64,000 bases of DNA from Vibrio ostreae (GCF_019226825.1 NZ_CP076643.1:1674001-1738000); one strand, 5' to 3'. Counted from the stretch's first letter, positions 29,710 through 39,445 are shown. Notes: a model not told the origin generated them from the letters alone. Program-made: numbers and translations.

Positions 29710-32094
29710 TTACTGTTTAAACTTGAGTAAACGCAGTGCATTCAGGGTGACCAATGCCGTTGCACCACTGTCTGCCAGTACTGCGACCCACAATCCGGTA
29801 ACACCAAACAGACTGGTCACCAAAAACAGCCCCTTTAAACCCAGCGCCAGAGTGACATTCTGAGTGATATTATCCATCACCGCGCGTGACAGCTTAATCA
29901 TCCCAGCCAGTTCCGTGAGACGGTTATGGGTAAGCGCCGCATCCGCCGTTTCCAGTGCGACATCTGTCCCACCGCCCATCGCGATACCAATATGGGCCGC
30001 CTTCATCGCCGGCGCATCATTGATTCCGTCCCCAACCATAGCGACCCGCCGACTGTTTGCCAGCCGGGCAACATGCGAGACTTTATCCTGTGGCAGCAAA
30101 CCCGCCGCGAACTCAATATTAAGCTTTTCGGCAATCGCCGCCGCACTGACTGCATTATCACCAGTCAGCATCGTGGTACGAATACCGAGTGCCTGCAATT
30201 CACCTATCGCCCGGCATGCATCTTTGCGCAAAGCATCCTGCCAGGCGATCAGCCCGATAGTCTGCTTGTCCTGCAACACCACAACCACTGTCTTGCCCTG
30301 CGCTTCTAGCTGGCGGATATTTTCCTGCAGGTCCGCCCCTGCGACTTGGTCGAGATAAGCCGGTGCGAGAATCTGATAATGGTGACCGCCGAGTTCACCG
30401 CTGACTCCGCGGCCAACTTGCACTTGTTTATCAGTGGCATGCGGCACGGAAATGTGACGTCGTTCAGCTTCTTGCACCACTGAAATCGCCAGCGGATGTC
30501 TGGATCCGATCTCGATCGCCGCGACACAGCGCAACAAAGCCTCAGGGCTCCAGTCCTGCACAGGCACCACATCCGTCACTTGCGGTTTCCCCTGAGTCAG
30601 TGTGCCGGTCTTATCAAATGCCACAGCTTCTACCCGGCCCAGGCGCTCCAATGCCGCACCGCCTTTGATTAAAGCACCGCGGGAAGCGGCGGCTGCCAAT
30701 CCGGAAGTAATGGCTGCCGGTGTCGAAATTACTAAAGCACAAGGACAGGCGATGAGCAGCATAGCCAGGCCGCGATAAATCCAGGTGTCCCACGGCTGGG
30801 CAAACATCAGCGGCGGAACCAGTACCACCAAAAGCGCCACTGCCATCATTAACGGTGTATACCAGCGGCTGAATGAATCCATAAAACGAGCCACCGGCGC
30901 TTTATGCGATTCCGCCTCTTCAATCAAATGCAGGATGCGGTCAATGGCATTGTCACCGGGACTGGATGTAATGGTCATCTCGATTACCCGATCGACCACC
31001 ACAGAACCCGCCGCTAACGCATCTCCGGCGATATGTTCCACTGGCATTGGCTCTCCGGTCAGAGCGCTTTCATCAATACTGGCCGCCGTATTCATCAGCT
31101 GACCATCAGCCGGTAGACGACCGCCCGGTGCCACTTCCACCCGATCACCCGGGCGCAATTCAGAGACCGCCACTTCGACACGTTGCCCTGAGCGGAGACA
31201 AACGGCTGTTTCCGGCACCAGAGCCATTAACGCCTGCACACCACTGCGGGCACGTGATGCGGCAAAACCTTCCAGTCGCTCACCAATTAAAAATAGCAGC
31301 AATACCATCGCCGCTTCAGCAGTCTCGCCCAGATACAACGCACCTAATGCCGCCACTGTCATCAGGGTTTCAATCGCAAAGGGGGTTCCGCTGCGCATCA
31401 GCCGCCATGCTTTGGTCGCAATCGGCACTAATCCCACCAAGCAGGTCGCGGCAAACAACCAGCGTCCCATCTCAGGCTGCCACCACTGCACCCCAGCAGC
31501 AATCAACATCATCAGCACCAACATGACGATGCGGCCCGTGTCCGGCTGCAGCCAGGTATTCGTCGGTTTATCTGCAGCGGCAGACTGACTTTGACCGCTG
31601 CTGCGGATATCAAATCCGGTCTTGATCACGGTTTGCTCAATCGCCTGAGCGGTCGCCGCATCATTAAACTGCACCACCAGCTTTTCAGTGGCAAACAGCA
31701 CTCTTACATCGACAATATCGGCTAACTGACCAACCGCATTTTCGATTTTGCGGGCACAGGACGGGCAATCCATCCCTTCGACCTGCCAGCTCTGACGGTA
31801 GTTACTGTGATGCGCGGTTGTTGCCTGATCCTCGGCCACTTTTGGCTGTGTTTCATCATGATGTGAGTGGTCACAACAGCCGTGGTGATCTTGCTGTTGG
31901 GCGTGATTGCTTTCACCCTGTGACTCACCGCTTTGAGACTCATCGCTTTGTGACTCTCGGCTCTGGCTCTGCGAATCAGCACTCTGTGGCTGAGAACAAT
32001 GATGCTCAAAGCAGCAAGACGTTGCCAATTTGGATGTAGCAGGATTGGGATCTTTGGAATGCGTTGCGCCGCAACCCTGATGTGACAGGCTCAT
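29710..32094 (-). CDS. zntA: ZntA-like P1B-type Zn/Cd/Pb exporting ATPase
   Basis: This 794-residue protein has a heavy-metal-associated domain with GMDCPSC at residues 107-113 and the transmembrane CPC motif (ACPCALVIST). The phosphorylation loop is DKTGTLTQGKP, the HP motif is RHPLAISV, and GDGINDAPAMK follows. CPC with this N-terminus indicates a Zn2+/Cd2+/Pb2+ exporter. The first 95 residues are unusual, rich in Ser-Gln repeats with His and Cys clusters (CCFEHHC, DHHGCCDHSHH), likely an extra metal-binding tail. A MerR-type promoter lies upstream. Confidence 0.95.
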   Translation of the reverse strand: MSLSHQGCGATHSKDPNPATSKLATSCCFEHHCSQPQSADSQSQSRESQSDESQSGESQGESNHAQQQDHHGCCDHSHHDETQPKVAEDQATTAHHSNYRQSWQVEGMDCPSCARKIENAVGQLADIVDVRVLFATEKLVVQFNDAATAQAIEQTVIKTGFDIRSSGQSQSAAADKPTNTWLQPDTGRIVMLVLMMLIAAGVQWWQPEMGRWLFAATCLVGLVPIATKAWRLMRSGTPFAIETLMTVAALGALYLGETAEAAMVLLLFLIGERLEGFAASRARSGVQALMALVPETAVCLRSGQRVEVAVSELRPGDRVEVAPGGRLPADGQLMNTAASIDESALTGEPMPVEHIAGDALAAGSVVVDRVIEMTITSSPGDNAIDRILHLIEEAESHKAPVARFMDSFSRWYTPLMMAVALLVVLVPPLMFAQPWDTWIYRGLAMLLIACPCALVISTPAAITSGLAAAASRGALIKGGAALERLGRVEAVAFDKTGTLTQGKPQVTDVVPVQDWSPEALLRCVAAIEIGSRHPLAISVVQEAERRHISVPHATDKQVQVGRGVSGELGGHHYQILAPAYLDQVAGADLQENIRQLEAQGKTVVVVLQDKQTIGLIAWQDALRKDACRAIGELQALGIRTTMLTGDNAVSAAAIAEKLNIEFAAGLLPQDKVSHVARLANSRRVAMVGDGINDAPAMKAAHIGIAMGGGTDVALETADAALTHNRLTELAGMIKLSRAVMDNITQNVTLALGLKGLFLVTSLFGVTGLWVAVLADSGATALVTLNALRLLKFKQ

Positions 32095-32229
32095 GTTGGT
32101 CTCCTCTTATCGGCTATCAGGTCGCTGTCTCTTTCCGGCTGGCATTGCTGCTGCACACCTTTACCGCATGCAGCCTTGCCGTACTTTAAACGTCAGTTCA
32201 ACAATAGATGGAAAGCGACATTTGCTAAC

Positions 32230-32261
32230 AGCATACACCTTGGAGCTAACTCCAGGGTCAA
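32230..32261 (-). promoter_or_regulatory. MerR-type (ZntR-like) promoter/operator of zntA
   Basis: The minus-strand -35 TTGACC (32261-32256) and -10 TATGCT (32235-32230) are separated by 20 bases, the elongated spacer that MerR-family regulators correct by DNA distortion. The spacer holds the dyad CCCTGGAG-TTAG-CTCCAAGG (7 of 8 paired), like the E. coli ZntR site. No zntR gene is in this window. Confidence 0.88.
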
Positions 32262-32315
32262 GCCTTTCTGGTAAAAAAACACAAACGATGATGACAAAAC
32301 ATAAAGGCGATGCTT

Positions 32316-32417
32316 AAAAGCATGAGGGAGATGGTGAATAGGCACGAGAAAGATAACTAATAAGCATGAGAAAGATAGTTATTAAGCACGAGAAAGATAG
32401 CTAATAAGCACGAGCGT
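32316..32417. repeat. 22-bp degenerate tandem repeat, three to five copies
   Basis: Units like TAAGCACGAGAAAGATAGCTAA begin at 32339, 32361 and 32383, with a partial copy at 32405 and a degraded one at 32316. They lie between the end of the CBS gene and the zntA promoter. Confidence 0.85.
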
Positions 32418-32424
32418 AACAGGG

Positions 32425-32450
32425 ACAAAAAACGGGCACCGTGGTACCCG
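32425..32450 (-). terminator. Terminator of the CBS gene
   Basis: The minus-strand stem CGGGTACC/GGTGCCCG (one wobble) is followed by TTTTTTG, 55 bases after the gene stop. Confidence 0.75.
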
Positions 32451-32504
32451 CAGACTGTTTAACAGCATTGACTGACCACCAGCAGCGCTGGCTCGGCGTA
32501 ATCG

Positions 32505-32921
32505 TTATACCGGATGCTTGAAGCAGGTCGTGAGATTTTTGCCAATTGCCAACAGCACATCCCTTCGGGTTATGATACCAACCAACTTATTATCATCGAC
32601 AACCGGATAGACTTTCGGTTTACCCACTTTCATCATCTGCGCCAGTTCGATGATCGACATTTCCGGCGAAACTGAGAGGACTTCTTCATGCATGCAGTCG
32701 CTGACAATATGCGTATCCTGACAGTGGTAGCTGACTTTAATCAGCTTTTCCAATAAGTCTTGTTCGGACAAAAAGCCTATCACCCGCTCCCTGTCATCAA
32801 TCACAGGCCCACCCAAATGGTTCGAATGGATTACCCTATCCAGCGCTGCGGTTAATGACATTTCAGGTCTAAATGTCACCGCTTTTTTAGTCATATAGTC
32901 TCTTACTTTTAGCGAATCCAT
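32505..32921 (-). CDS. Stand-alone CBS-pair protein
   Basis: This 138-residue protein consists of two CBS motifs: VRDYMTKKAVTFRPEMSLTAALDRV...GFLSEQDLL (about 5-60) and VSDCMHEEVLSVSPEMSIIELAQMM...GIITRRDVL (about 73-125). CBS pairs bind adenosyl ligands such as AMP or ATP and usually regulate a partner protein. None is fused here. It is a single gene with its own terminator; the partner is unknown. Confidence 0.9.
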   Translation of the reverse strand: MDSLKVRDYMTKKAVTFRPEMSLTAALDRVIHSNHLGGPVIDDRERVIGFLSEQDLLEKLIKVSYHCQDTHIVSDCMHEEVLSVSPEMSIIELAQMMKVGKPKVYPVVDDNKLVGIITRRDVLLAIGKNLTTCFKHPV

Positions 32922-33127
32922 GTCTGTCTCCTTAGCACACCGCTCCCTAAAGCTACTTATAGGTTAAGTGTTGACTAATTTCTTGATTTTACTAAATGGA
33001 AACTGTCAATTTTGTTGATAGTTTTTTCCAATCAACTCAGAACGCAGGCAGAAAAGAGATCATGGAGATGCATAAACCCAAATAATAACAACAGCTAAAG
33101 CAAACAGAGATAATCAGTAGGCAAAAC

Positions 33128-33164
33128 AAAAGCGGCAGAGAGTTCTGCCTCTCTGCCGCTTTCC
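33128..33164. terminator. Terminator of the moa operon
   Basis: A perfect 14-bp stem (33129-33142 with 33149-33162). The minus strand continues with TTGTTTTG. It lies about 150 bases beyond the moaE stop and after the 19-bp repeats. Confidence 0.85.
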
Positions 33165-33172
33165 AAACCAAC

Positions 33173-33299
33173 ATTGTCGCCGTTAAATTGTCATCCGTTA
33201 AAGAATAATCGATCCGCTTAAAGGCTATTGATCCGTTTAAAAGCAATCGATCCGCTTAAGAGAAATATAGCCGTTTAAGGACAATATTAGTTTAAACGA
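33173..33299. repeat. 19-bp degenerate tandem repeat, five to six copies
   Basis: Units like GATCCGCTTAAAGGCTATT start at 33192, 33211, 33230, 33249 and 33268, with partial copies on both sides. The array lies between moaE and its terminator, so it should be part of the moa mRNA 3' end. Confidence 0.88.
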
Positions 33300-33311
33300 A
33301 ATAAATCGGGC

Positions 33312-33768
33312 TCATTTTTGCCAGCGTTGTGCGGCTTTATTATCCGAATCTCGTGATTCAACCCAACGCGTGCTGTCGGTCGTGCGTTCTTTTTTCCAGA
33401 ACGGCGCTTTGGTTTTGAGGTAGTCCATCACAAACTCACATGCCTCAAAAAGCCGCACCGCGATGGGCACTGCTCACACCAACAAAAACGATTTGATCGC
33501 CGATATCGAGATCGCCAACCCGGTGAATGACACGCAACTGCAGCAGTGGCCAGCGACTTTGCGCCTCGTCGCAGATTTCCAGCAAGGCTTTTTCCGTCAT
33601 CCCGGGATAATGCTCCAGGTGCAAACCGGTCACATTGTCGCCCAGATTCATATCACGTACTTTACCGATGAAGGTCACCACTGCACCAGCTTGTGTACCC
33701 TCAGCCAATACCGCATACTCGTGCGCCACTGAAAAATCGTCGTGCTGTACGGAAACTCGGTTATCCAT
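33312..33768 (-). pseudogene. moaE: moaE, molybdopterin synthase large subunit, frameshifted
   Basis: The frame from 33768 reads as normal MoaE (FIGKVRDMNLGDNVTGLHLEHYPGMTEK..., VFVGVSSAHRGAAF) but stops at 33445 after 107 residues. Skipping one T in the run at 33447-33451 restores the missing C-terminus (EACEFVMDYLKTKAPFWKKE... to the stop at 33312), which carries the conserved KAPFWKKE catalytic Lys region. The full protein would be about 151 residues. Either a real one-base insertion, a sequencing error, or a +1 slip at TTT TGA could explain it. MoaE with MoaD inserts sulfur into precursor Z. Confidence 0.88.
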
Positions 33769-33769
33769 T

Positions 33770-34015
33770 TCAGCCCCCAGTCACCGGCGGGAAAAATGCC
33801 ACTTCATCACCGTCTTGCAGAGCTGAATCGAGCGCCACAATCGATTGATTGACTGCCGCTAAAAGCTTGCCTGGTTGTAACGCCAGCTCCCATTTACCTG
33901 GCTGGGCCGCCAGATGGGCACGTAACGCTTCAACTGTTTCAAATGCCCCCTCAACGGTCAGACTGTCACAGTCCACCAGCTCGCGCGTTTGAGCAAAAAA
34001 CAGAACTTTAATCAT
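33770..34015 (-). CDS. moaD: MoaD, molybdopterin synthase sulfur carrier
   Basis: This 81-residue ubiquitin-like protein ends in the essential Gly-Gly (PPVTGG) that is thiocarboxylated to donate sulfur. It is full length. It overlaps moaC by four bases and is directly followed by moaE. Confidence 0.95.
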   Translation of the reverse strand: MIKVLFFAQTRELVDCDSLTVEGAFETVEALRAHLAAQPGKWELALQPGKLLAAVNQSIVALDSALQDGDEVAFFPPVTGG

Positions 34016-34491
34016 GCATCCACCTTAAAGTGCCCGGATTTACCGCCGGTTTTTTCCAGCAAACGGACCTGTTCAATCACAATATCTTTCTGTACCGCTT
34101 TGCACATATCGTAAATGGTCAACGCAGCCACAGAGGCCGCTGTCAGCGCTTCCATTTCCACGCCAGTTTTACCCGCCAGTTTGCACACCGATTCAATCCG
34201 GACCAAATTGTCAGCTTCTATCGCCTCCAGTTGTACTTCAACTTTCGACAGCAGCAGAGGATGGCACAGCGGGATCAGCTCCCAGGTCTTCTTCGCGGCC
34301 TGAATACCGGCAATACGCGCCGTGGCAAACACGTCACCTTTATGGTGCTGGCCCGAAACAATCAGCTGCAGGGTTTCGGGTGCCATGCGTACAAAGGCTT
34401 CGGCACGAGCTTCGCGTACAGTGTCCGTTTTGCCTGACACGTCGACCATGTTGGCCTCACCGGAAGCATTGATATGAGTAAACTGGTTCAT
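34012..34491 (-). CDS. moaC: MoaC, cyclic pyranopterin monophosphate synthase
   Basis: This 159-residue protein has [18 protein letters not shown] at the N-terminus, [15 protein letters not shown] and the catalytic region [27 protein letters not shown]. It acts with MoaA in the first step of molybdenum cofactor synthesis. It overlaps moaD by four bases (translational coupling). Confidence 0.97.
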   Translation of the reverse strand: MNQFTHINASGEANMVDVSGKTDTVREARAEAFVRMAPETLQLIVSGQHHKGDVFATARIAGIQAAKKTWELIPLCHPLLLSKVEVQLEAIEADNLVRIESVCKLAGKTGVEMEALTAASVAALTIYDMCKAVQKDIVIEQVRLLEKTGGKSGHFKVDA

Positions 34492-34502
34492 CCGCCTCCC
34501 CC

Positions 34503-35015
34503 TTACACTGACAAGTGTGGCATGAAGTTACACGGACGATGGCTGGCATCCATTTGCTGGCGGATAATCTTGGTCCAACCGGTACGGCAGGCGCCAGTCG
34601 AGCCAGGCATTGCAAAAATTACTGTGTGGTTAGCAAAGCCTGCCAGCGCGCGTGACTGAATCGTCGAGGTGCCGATTTCCTCATAAGAAACCATACGGAA
34701 CAGCTCACCAAACCCTTCCACTTCTTTATCAAACAGTGGCTTAAGCGCTTCCGGAGTGCTGTCGCGCGAGGTAAAACCGGTACCGCCGGTAATCATTACT
34801 GCCTGCACGTTTTCATCCGCAATCCATTGGGAAACAATCGCACGGATCTTGTACATATCATCAATCACGATCTGCTTATCCGCCAGTTTGTGTCCGGCTT
34901 CCTGCAGTTGTTCCGCCAGATAGCGGCCTGAGGTATCTGTCTCTTCAGTACGAGTATCTGATACGGTCAGGACGGCAATGTTAGCCGCTTGAAATTTGTT
35001 TTCTGCGTGACCCAT
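34503..35015 (-). CDS. moaB: MoaB molybdenum cofactor protein
   Basis: This 170-residue MogA-fold protein has [16 protein letters not shown], the [15 protein letters not shown] motif and [13 protein letters not shown]. MoaB-type proteins are implicated in molybdopterin adenylylation, though in E. coli MogA does this. It lies 11 bases upstream of moaC. A small hairpin (GCCTTG/CAAGGC) lies in the 108-base gap from moaA. Confidence 0.93.
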   Translation of the reverse strand: MGHAENKFQAANIAVLTVSDTRTEETDTSGRYLAEQLQEAGHKLADKQIVIDDMYKIRAIVSQWIADENVQAVMITGGTGFTSRDSTPEALKPLFDKEVEGFGELFRMVSYEEIGTSTIQSRALAGFANHTVIFAMPGSTGACRTGWTKIIRQQMDASHRPCNFMPHLSV

Positions 35016-35123
35016 TTGTTCACCTTTCAGTTCTTTGAAATGACATTAAGCTTTGAATGAAATTTAGCCTTGTCGGCAAGGCCATCATAAATTTGTGCTT
35101 TTGAACCGCTCACCGTCGGCCGT

Positions 35124-36113
35124 TTAGCCGCCGATAGAAGCGAGATGAGGCGTCATGCCCGGATTTCCGTCATGCAGAAAATGGCTGACCGATTTGGTTT
35201 GCAACTGGGACTGAATACGTTCAATCAGCTCATTCTTCTGCTCGTCCTGTTGTAAAAGGTCACGCAGCTCGACGCCATGCTCACCAAACAGACATAAGTG
35301 CAGCTTACCCAGCGCAGAAATACGCAACCGGTTACAGCTGGTACAGAAGTTTTTCTCATACGGCATGATTAAACCAATCTCGCCCTGATAATCCGCATGG
35401 ACAAACACCTGAGCCGGGCCGTCATTATTGGCGCGCGCCTTCAAAATCCAGCCATCAGCGATCAGCTGATTACGAATGGCCGTGCCGGATACATGATGTT
35501 TGTTGAACAGATCATCCATCTCACCGGTCTGCATCAACTCAATAAAACGCAATTGAATTGGACGATGGCGAATCCAGTCCAGAAACTTAGGCATGTCCTG
35601 AGTGTTGAGATCTTTCATCAGCACCACATTGACTTTAACCTGTTCATAGCCCACCTCAAAGGCGCGTTCGATCCCTTGCATCACCTGATGAAAGCGGTTT
35701 TCGCCGGTGATCTGGTGAAACATACGCGGATCCAGGCTATCAAGACTGACATTAATATGGGTCAGCCCTGCTTCTTTCCATTGCGCCACATTGTTGGCCA
35801 TACGGTAACCGTTGGTAGTGGTCGCGACCTTCTCGATACCGGACGTTGATGCGACGGCATGAATAATATCGGTAAAATCTTTACGCAGACTAGGCTCTCC
35901 GCCGGTAATACGGACTTTAGAAGTCCCGCATTCAGCAAACGCGCTCACCACACGTTCGATCTCTGGCAGAGTTAAAAAAGAGGAGTTTTTATTGCCCGAC
36001 GGATGATAGCCGTCAGGTAAACAGTACGTACATTTAAAGTTACAGACATCTGTAACCGACAAGCGCAAGTAATAGAACTTGCGTTGAAATCTATCTTCGA
36101 ATTGTTGCGCCAC
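35124..36113 (-). CDS. moaA: MoaA, GTP 3',8-cyclase (radical SAM)
   Basis: This 329-residue protein has the radical-SAM cluster motif CNFKCTYC, a second cluster (CTSCNRLR...LCLFGEHG) and the C-terminal Gly-Gly required by MoaA. It converts GTP to the cyclic precursor of molybdenum cofactor. The frame opens at a TTG, but conserved MoaA sequence starts at the GTG at 36113 (VAQQFEDRF), with AAGG eight bases upstream. It is the first gene of moaABCDE. Confidence 0.96.
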   Translation of the reverse strand: MAQQFEDRFQRKFYYLRLSVTDVCNFKCTYCLPDGYHPSGNKNSSFLTLPEIERVVSAFAECGTSKVRITGGEPSLRKDFTDIIHAVASTSGIEKVATTTNGYRMANNVAQWKEAGLTHINVSLDSLDPRMFHQITGENRFHQVMQGIERAFEVGYEQVKVNVVLMKDLNTQDMPKFLDWIRHRPIQLRFIELMQTGEMDDLFNKHHVSGTAIRNQLIADGWILKARANNDGPAQVFVHADYQGEIGLIMPYEKNFCTSCNRLRISALGKLHLCLFGEHGVELRDLLQQDEQKNELIERIQSQLQTKSVSHFLHDGNPGMTPHLASIGG

Positions 36114-36195
36114 GATACACCTTTCCAAACACGGGAGGCAACGTCATTTCTAACTATGCCCTTGTGACACGAAGTCACTGGCCGAGACAGCTTAT
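36114..36195 (-). promoter_or_regulatory. Probable Moco riboswitch in the moaA leader
   Basis: The minus-strand leader has a GTGAC/GTCAC hairpin (36166-36180), a GGGCA...TGCC pairing and the sequence GCCTCCCGTGTTTGGAAAGG directly before the start. The last part matches the E. coli moaA Moco-RNA leader as I remember it, where the aptamer overlaps the ribosome site. It would shut off moaA when cofactor is plentiful. The structure has not been computed. Confidence 0.65.
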
Positions 36196-36443
36196 CTGAC
36201 ATATTTTTGATATATAGCAGACTTAGCTGAACTAAGCTCGGAGTTATGGCAACTAAAGAGAAACAGCTAAAAAGCGCTCAATAGCAGCATATTGGTAAAA
36301 TACTTAAAAAGTATAAGTGATTCCACCCTCGGTGGAAAAAAAACTTATCCGGGGCGCAAATTACCCCGAAATAAGTATCCGTAGGGCGGCCTTTGCTCTA
36401 CATTGTCTTGGGTTGTAATACTAAATACGAACAGCAGAATACA

Positions 36444-37349
36444 ATGACGCTTTACAAGAATAAAAAAGTGGTCGCTATCGGTGGCGGGCACGGCTTAGGA
36501 CGCATGTTGGCTGCGTTGAAAATATTTGGCTCAAACGCAACCGGTATTGTGACCACAACCGACAACGGCGGCTCAACCGGACGCATCCGGGATTGTCAGG
36601 GCGGTATTGCCTGGGGTGATACCCGCAACTGTATCAATCAGTTGATTACCGAACCGTCTATCAGCTCGATGATGTTCGAATATCGCTTTAAAGGCTCAGG
36701 CGAACTCGACGGCCACAATCTGGGGAACCTGATGCTAACCGCCCTCGATAACCTCTCGGTCAGACCGTTGGAAGCCATCAACCTGATTCGGACCATGTTG
36801 AAAGTTGATGTCAATATCGTCCCTATGTCAGAGCATCCTTCTGATCTCAAAGCCTTGTCCGTTGATGGCCTATGGGTTACCGGTGAGACCAGCGTTGATG
36901 AGATGGAGCAGGATCTAAAGCGTCTCGACCTGACGCCAGCAGTACCAGCGACCCGGGAAGGAGTCAGCGCGATAGAACAAGCCGACGCCATTATCCTCGG
37001 TCCAGGCAGTTTCCTGACCAGTATCATGCCACCATTGCTGTTGCCGGAAATCGGTCAGGCCATTGAAAACAACACGTCGGCCAAACTGATTTTTGTCGAG
37101 AATCTGTCGCCGGAATATGGCCCGGCAGGACGCATGTCACTGGAACAAAAACTGAGCTGGTGCGAGCGAGCCTGTCAGGGGCGGCGTATTGATGTCGTTT
37201 TAGGTGGTAAACCGCATCAGGCACCTTTAACCGATGCCTGGAACTGCGTGACCCGTGATCTGGCCTCACCCAACCGTGACTGGCGCCATGACCGGCTTAA
37301 ACTACGCCAAGCTATCGAAGAACAACTGGCATTAATGCCGCTGAGTTAA
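36444..37349 (+). CDS. ybhK: YvcK/YbhK family protein (CofD-like)
   Basis: This 301-residue protein begins KVVAIGGGHGLGRMLAALK and has TTDNGGSTGRIRDCQGGIAWGD, MFEYRFKGSGELDGHNLGNLML and GPGSFLTSIMPPLLL, close to E. coli YbhK. The family has a CofD-like nucleotide-binding fold. In Bacillus it is needed on gluconeogenic carbon sources and for cell shape. The open frame begins 51 bases earlier, but MTLYKNKKVV is the likely start. It is divergent from moaA; the gap holds the riboswitch and promoters. Confidence 0.9.
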   Translation: MTLYKNKKVVAIGGGHGLGRMLAALKIFGSNATGIVTTTDNGGSTGRIRDCQGGIAWGDTRNCINQLITEPSISSMMFEYRFKGSGELDGHNLGNLMLTALDNLSVRPLEAINLIRTMLKVDVNIVPMSEHPSDLKALSVDGLWVTGETSVDEMEQDLKRLDLTPAVPATREGVSAIEQADAIILGPGSFLTSIMPPLLLPEIGQAIENNTSAKLIFVENLSPEYGPAGRMSLEQKLSWCERACQGRRIDVVLGGKPHQAPLTDAWNCVTRDLASPNRDWRHDRLKLRQAIEEQLALMPLS

Positions 37350-37478
37350 TAGCCTAAAGCTGAATTGGTTGTAGCGATTAATGAGGCTGGCAGAAACTGA
37401 TTGGATTGGCAAAAATGCAGATCTGCATTAACTCATTGATACCAAAGTCATTGCATCCACATTGCCGCAATTCATAGC

Positions 37479-37526
37479 CGCCTAAACAAGCAGAGCCGCA
37501 AATTTGCGGCTCTGCTTGTTTAGGCG
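37479..37526. terminator. Perfect 48-bp palindrome between ybhK and luxU
   Basis: The two 24-base arms (37479-37502 and 37503-37526) are perfectly complementary with no spacer. The sequence lies between convergent genes and is T-rich only inside the arms. It very probably terminates both transcripts, but its length and perfection are unusual. Confidence 0.7.
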
Positions 37527-37569
37527 TGATTATCATCCTGAGATCAACACCCTTAGCGCAGCGTGTATT

Positions 37570-37908
37570 TCAGCAGGCAAGCTGTGAATAACGCTGATGA
37601 GTACGCTCAAGCAGTTCAATCATACTGGCGGTATCATGCGCTTCATCGATGCCCTCACCGGACTTGGCACGACTGTCGATCTCAGCGGCTTTCGCACACA
37701 ACAGCTCGGCACCAAAACTCGCCGCGCTGCTTTTCAAAGCATGGCTGATCTCTTTCAGGTACTGCACCTTATCATCCAGCTGATCGCTGCTGAGATTTTG
37801 CTGGTACATATCAAGTTCACCAAGAAAAATTTCGACCAAAACCGGCACATTCTCTTCACCGATCTCCCGCGCCAGACTGTCTACCTTAGTTTGATTCAAC
37901 ACTTCCAT
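37570..37908 (-). CDS. luxU: LuxU, quorum-sensing phosphotransfer protein
   Basis: This 112-residue HPt protein has the phosphoacceptor His56 in KEISHALKSSAASFGA. LuxU passes phosphate from the hybrid quorum-sensing kinases (LuxQ, CqsS, LuxN types) to LuxO. It lies six bases after luxO on the same strand, the standard Vibrio arrangement. Confidence 0.97.
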   Translation of the reverse strand: MEVLNQTKVDSLAREIGEENVPVLVEIFLGELDMYQQNLSSDQLDDKVQYLKEISHALKSSAASFGAELLCAKAAEIDSRAKSGEGIDEAHDTASMIELLERTHQRYSQLAC

Positions 37909-37914
37909 ATAGAC

Positions 37915-39321
37915 CTACTTTTCATTTTCCTTTTCTTGTTCTTTTTCGTTCCAGGTCTGCAGCTTACGATAAATGGTCGATGGACTAACATCCAAATAAC
38001 CCGCCGCACGCGGAATATTACCATCACACGCTTCGATAGCGTTTTCAATCGCCTGTTTCTCTGTCATCCATAATGGGAAAATTTCATGCACAGAAATGCG
38101 ACCCTGACCAACATTTGGCAAGATATTTTCCGATTCAATCGGCTGACTCAGCGGCGGTGGCAGCATTTCAAGCGCGATCTCACTGCCTTCATTCAATACC
38201 ACCACATTACGCAGCACGTTCTGCAGCTGGCGCACATTGCCCGGCCACTCGTACTTTCTGAACCGTTCGACCACACCCGGAGCCAGGCGGACAAAGCCTT
38301 TGCCTTCTTCTTTAGACATGTAGCCCAGCAGGGAATAAGCAATTTCAATCACATCGTCACCACGCTCACGCAGTGGCGGTAAATGGAGCGGAATCACGTA
38401 CAAACGGTAGTATAAGTCTTCACGAAAACGTCCTTCCTGCACCTCTTTCCAGGGGTCGCGGTTGGTTGCACAGACAAAACGGACATCGACACTTTTCATT
38501 TTCGATGAACCGACTTTCTGAAAGGTACCGGTCTGGATAAAGCGCAACAGCTTGGTCTGTAAGTCCAGATCCATTTCACACAATTCATCCAAAAACAGAG
38601 TGCCGCCGTCTGCCAGTTCAGCCGCACCCTGACGATCGGTGGCAGCACCGGTAAAGGCACCTTTTACGTGGCCGAACAACTCACTTTCGATCAAGTCTTT
38701 TGGAATCGCAGCACAGTTAATCGCGATGAACGGCTTGTCACCGCGCTTGCTGGCGGCATGGATGGCTTCGGCACACACTTCTTTACCTGTACCGCTTTCA
38801 CCGGTGATAAAGATACTGGCTTTACTGCTCGCAGCCGAGTCAATCGTGCGATAGACCGCTTGCATATTGTGACTGCTGCCGATGAAGCCCTGATAGTTCT
38901 GATTGGTGCTGTCGGTGTCATTTTTAAGCTTGCTGGCCTTGCGGATCGCATTATTTACTGTGACACGCAAACGGTCCGCTTCACACGGTTTGATAAGGAA
39001 ATCCTGAGCACCGTGGCGCATCGCTTCCACTGCGGTATCGATAGAGCCGTGCGCTGTCATGAAAATCACCGGGACATCCGGCGATTGCTTCTTCACTTCG
39101 TGCAGCACATCCATACCCGTCATATCTGGCAGGCGTAAATCGAGCAGGATCAGATCCGGAGTCCGTTTCGCGATACTTTCGATCGCGTCACGCCCGGTAC
39201 CGACAATATTGATATCGATCTCCAGAGGAGTCAGATAAGAACGATACAGCGCCGCGACCGAAGCCGTGTCTTCGACCATCAGCAAATACTTTGACTTTTG
39301 ATGTATATCGTTAAGTTGCAT
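37915..39321 (-). CDS. luxO: LuxO, sigma54-dependent quorum-sensing regulator
   Basis: This 468-residue protein has a receiver with phosphoacceptor Asp61 ([13 protein letters not shown]) and a sigma54-activator AAA+ domain with TGESGTGKE and GAFTGA. A Fis-type helix-turn-helix lies at the end ([19 protein letters not shown]). Phospho-LuxO activates qrr sRNA promoters with RpoN at low cell density. A shorter start at Met15 is possible and would match some LuxO annotations. Its own start lies divergent from qrr1. Confidence 0.98.
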   Translation of the reverse strand: MQLNDIHQKSKYLLMVEDTASVAALYRSYLTPLEIDINIVGTGRDAIESIAKRTPDLILLDLRLPDMTGMDVLHEVKKQSPDVPVIFMTAHGSIDTAVEAMRHGAQDFLIKPCEADRLRVTVNNAIRKASKLKNDTDSTNQNYQGFIGSSHNMQAVYRTIDSAASSKASIFITGESGTGKEVCAEAIHAASKRGDKPFIAINCAAIPKDLIESELFGHVKGAFTGAATDRQGAAELADGGTLFLDELCEMDLDLQTKLLRFIQTGTFQKVGSSKMKSVDVRFVCATNRDPWKEVQEGRFREDLYYRLYVIPLHLPPLRERGDDVIEIAYSLLGYMSKEEGKGFVRLAPGVVERFRKYEWPGNVRQLQNVLRNVVVLNEGSEIALEMLPPPLSQPIESENILPNVGQGRISVHEIFPLWMTEKQAIENAIEACDGNIPRAAGYLDVSPSTIYRKLQTWNEKEQEKENEK

Positions 39322-39338
39322 AACCTAGCCATTTATTT

Positions 39339-39351
39339 TTGCATTTTGCTT
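39339..39351. promoter_or_regulatory. LuxO-box-like site (distal)
   Basis: TTGCATTTTGCTT resembles the LuxO-box consensus TTGCAWWWTGCAA, with changes only in the second half-site. It is about 125 bases upstream of the qrr1 start. Confidence 0.65.
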
Positions 39352-39368
39352 AATAATTGCATTTGAAA

Positions 39369-39381
39369 TTGCATTTTGCAA
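39369..39381. promoter_or_regulatory. LuxO box (proximal)
   Basis: TTGCATTTTGCAA matches the LuxO-box consensus with a clear dyad. It is about 97 bases upstream of qrr1, where sigma54 activators bind. Confidence 0.85.
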
Positions 39382-39445
39382 ACAAAAGGCAGATGAACAG
39401 CCAAAATAAGGTCAACATTCCGCCACTTAACCGCTTTTGTAACGC

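Noticed and set aside
33037..33246. 69-residue minus-strand frame
   Set aside because: It runs through the moa terminator and the 19-bp repeats and looks non-coding.
32316..33299. Possible CRISPR arrays
   Set aside because: The repeats are directly abutting and degenerate, with no spacers and no cas genes nearby.
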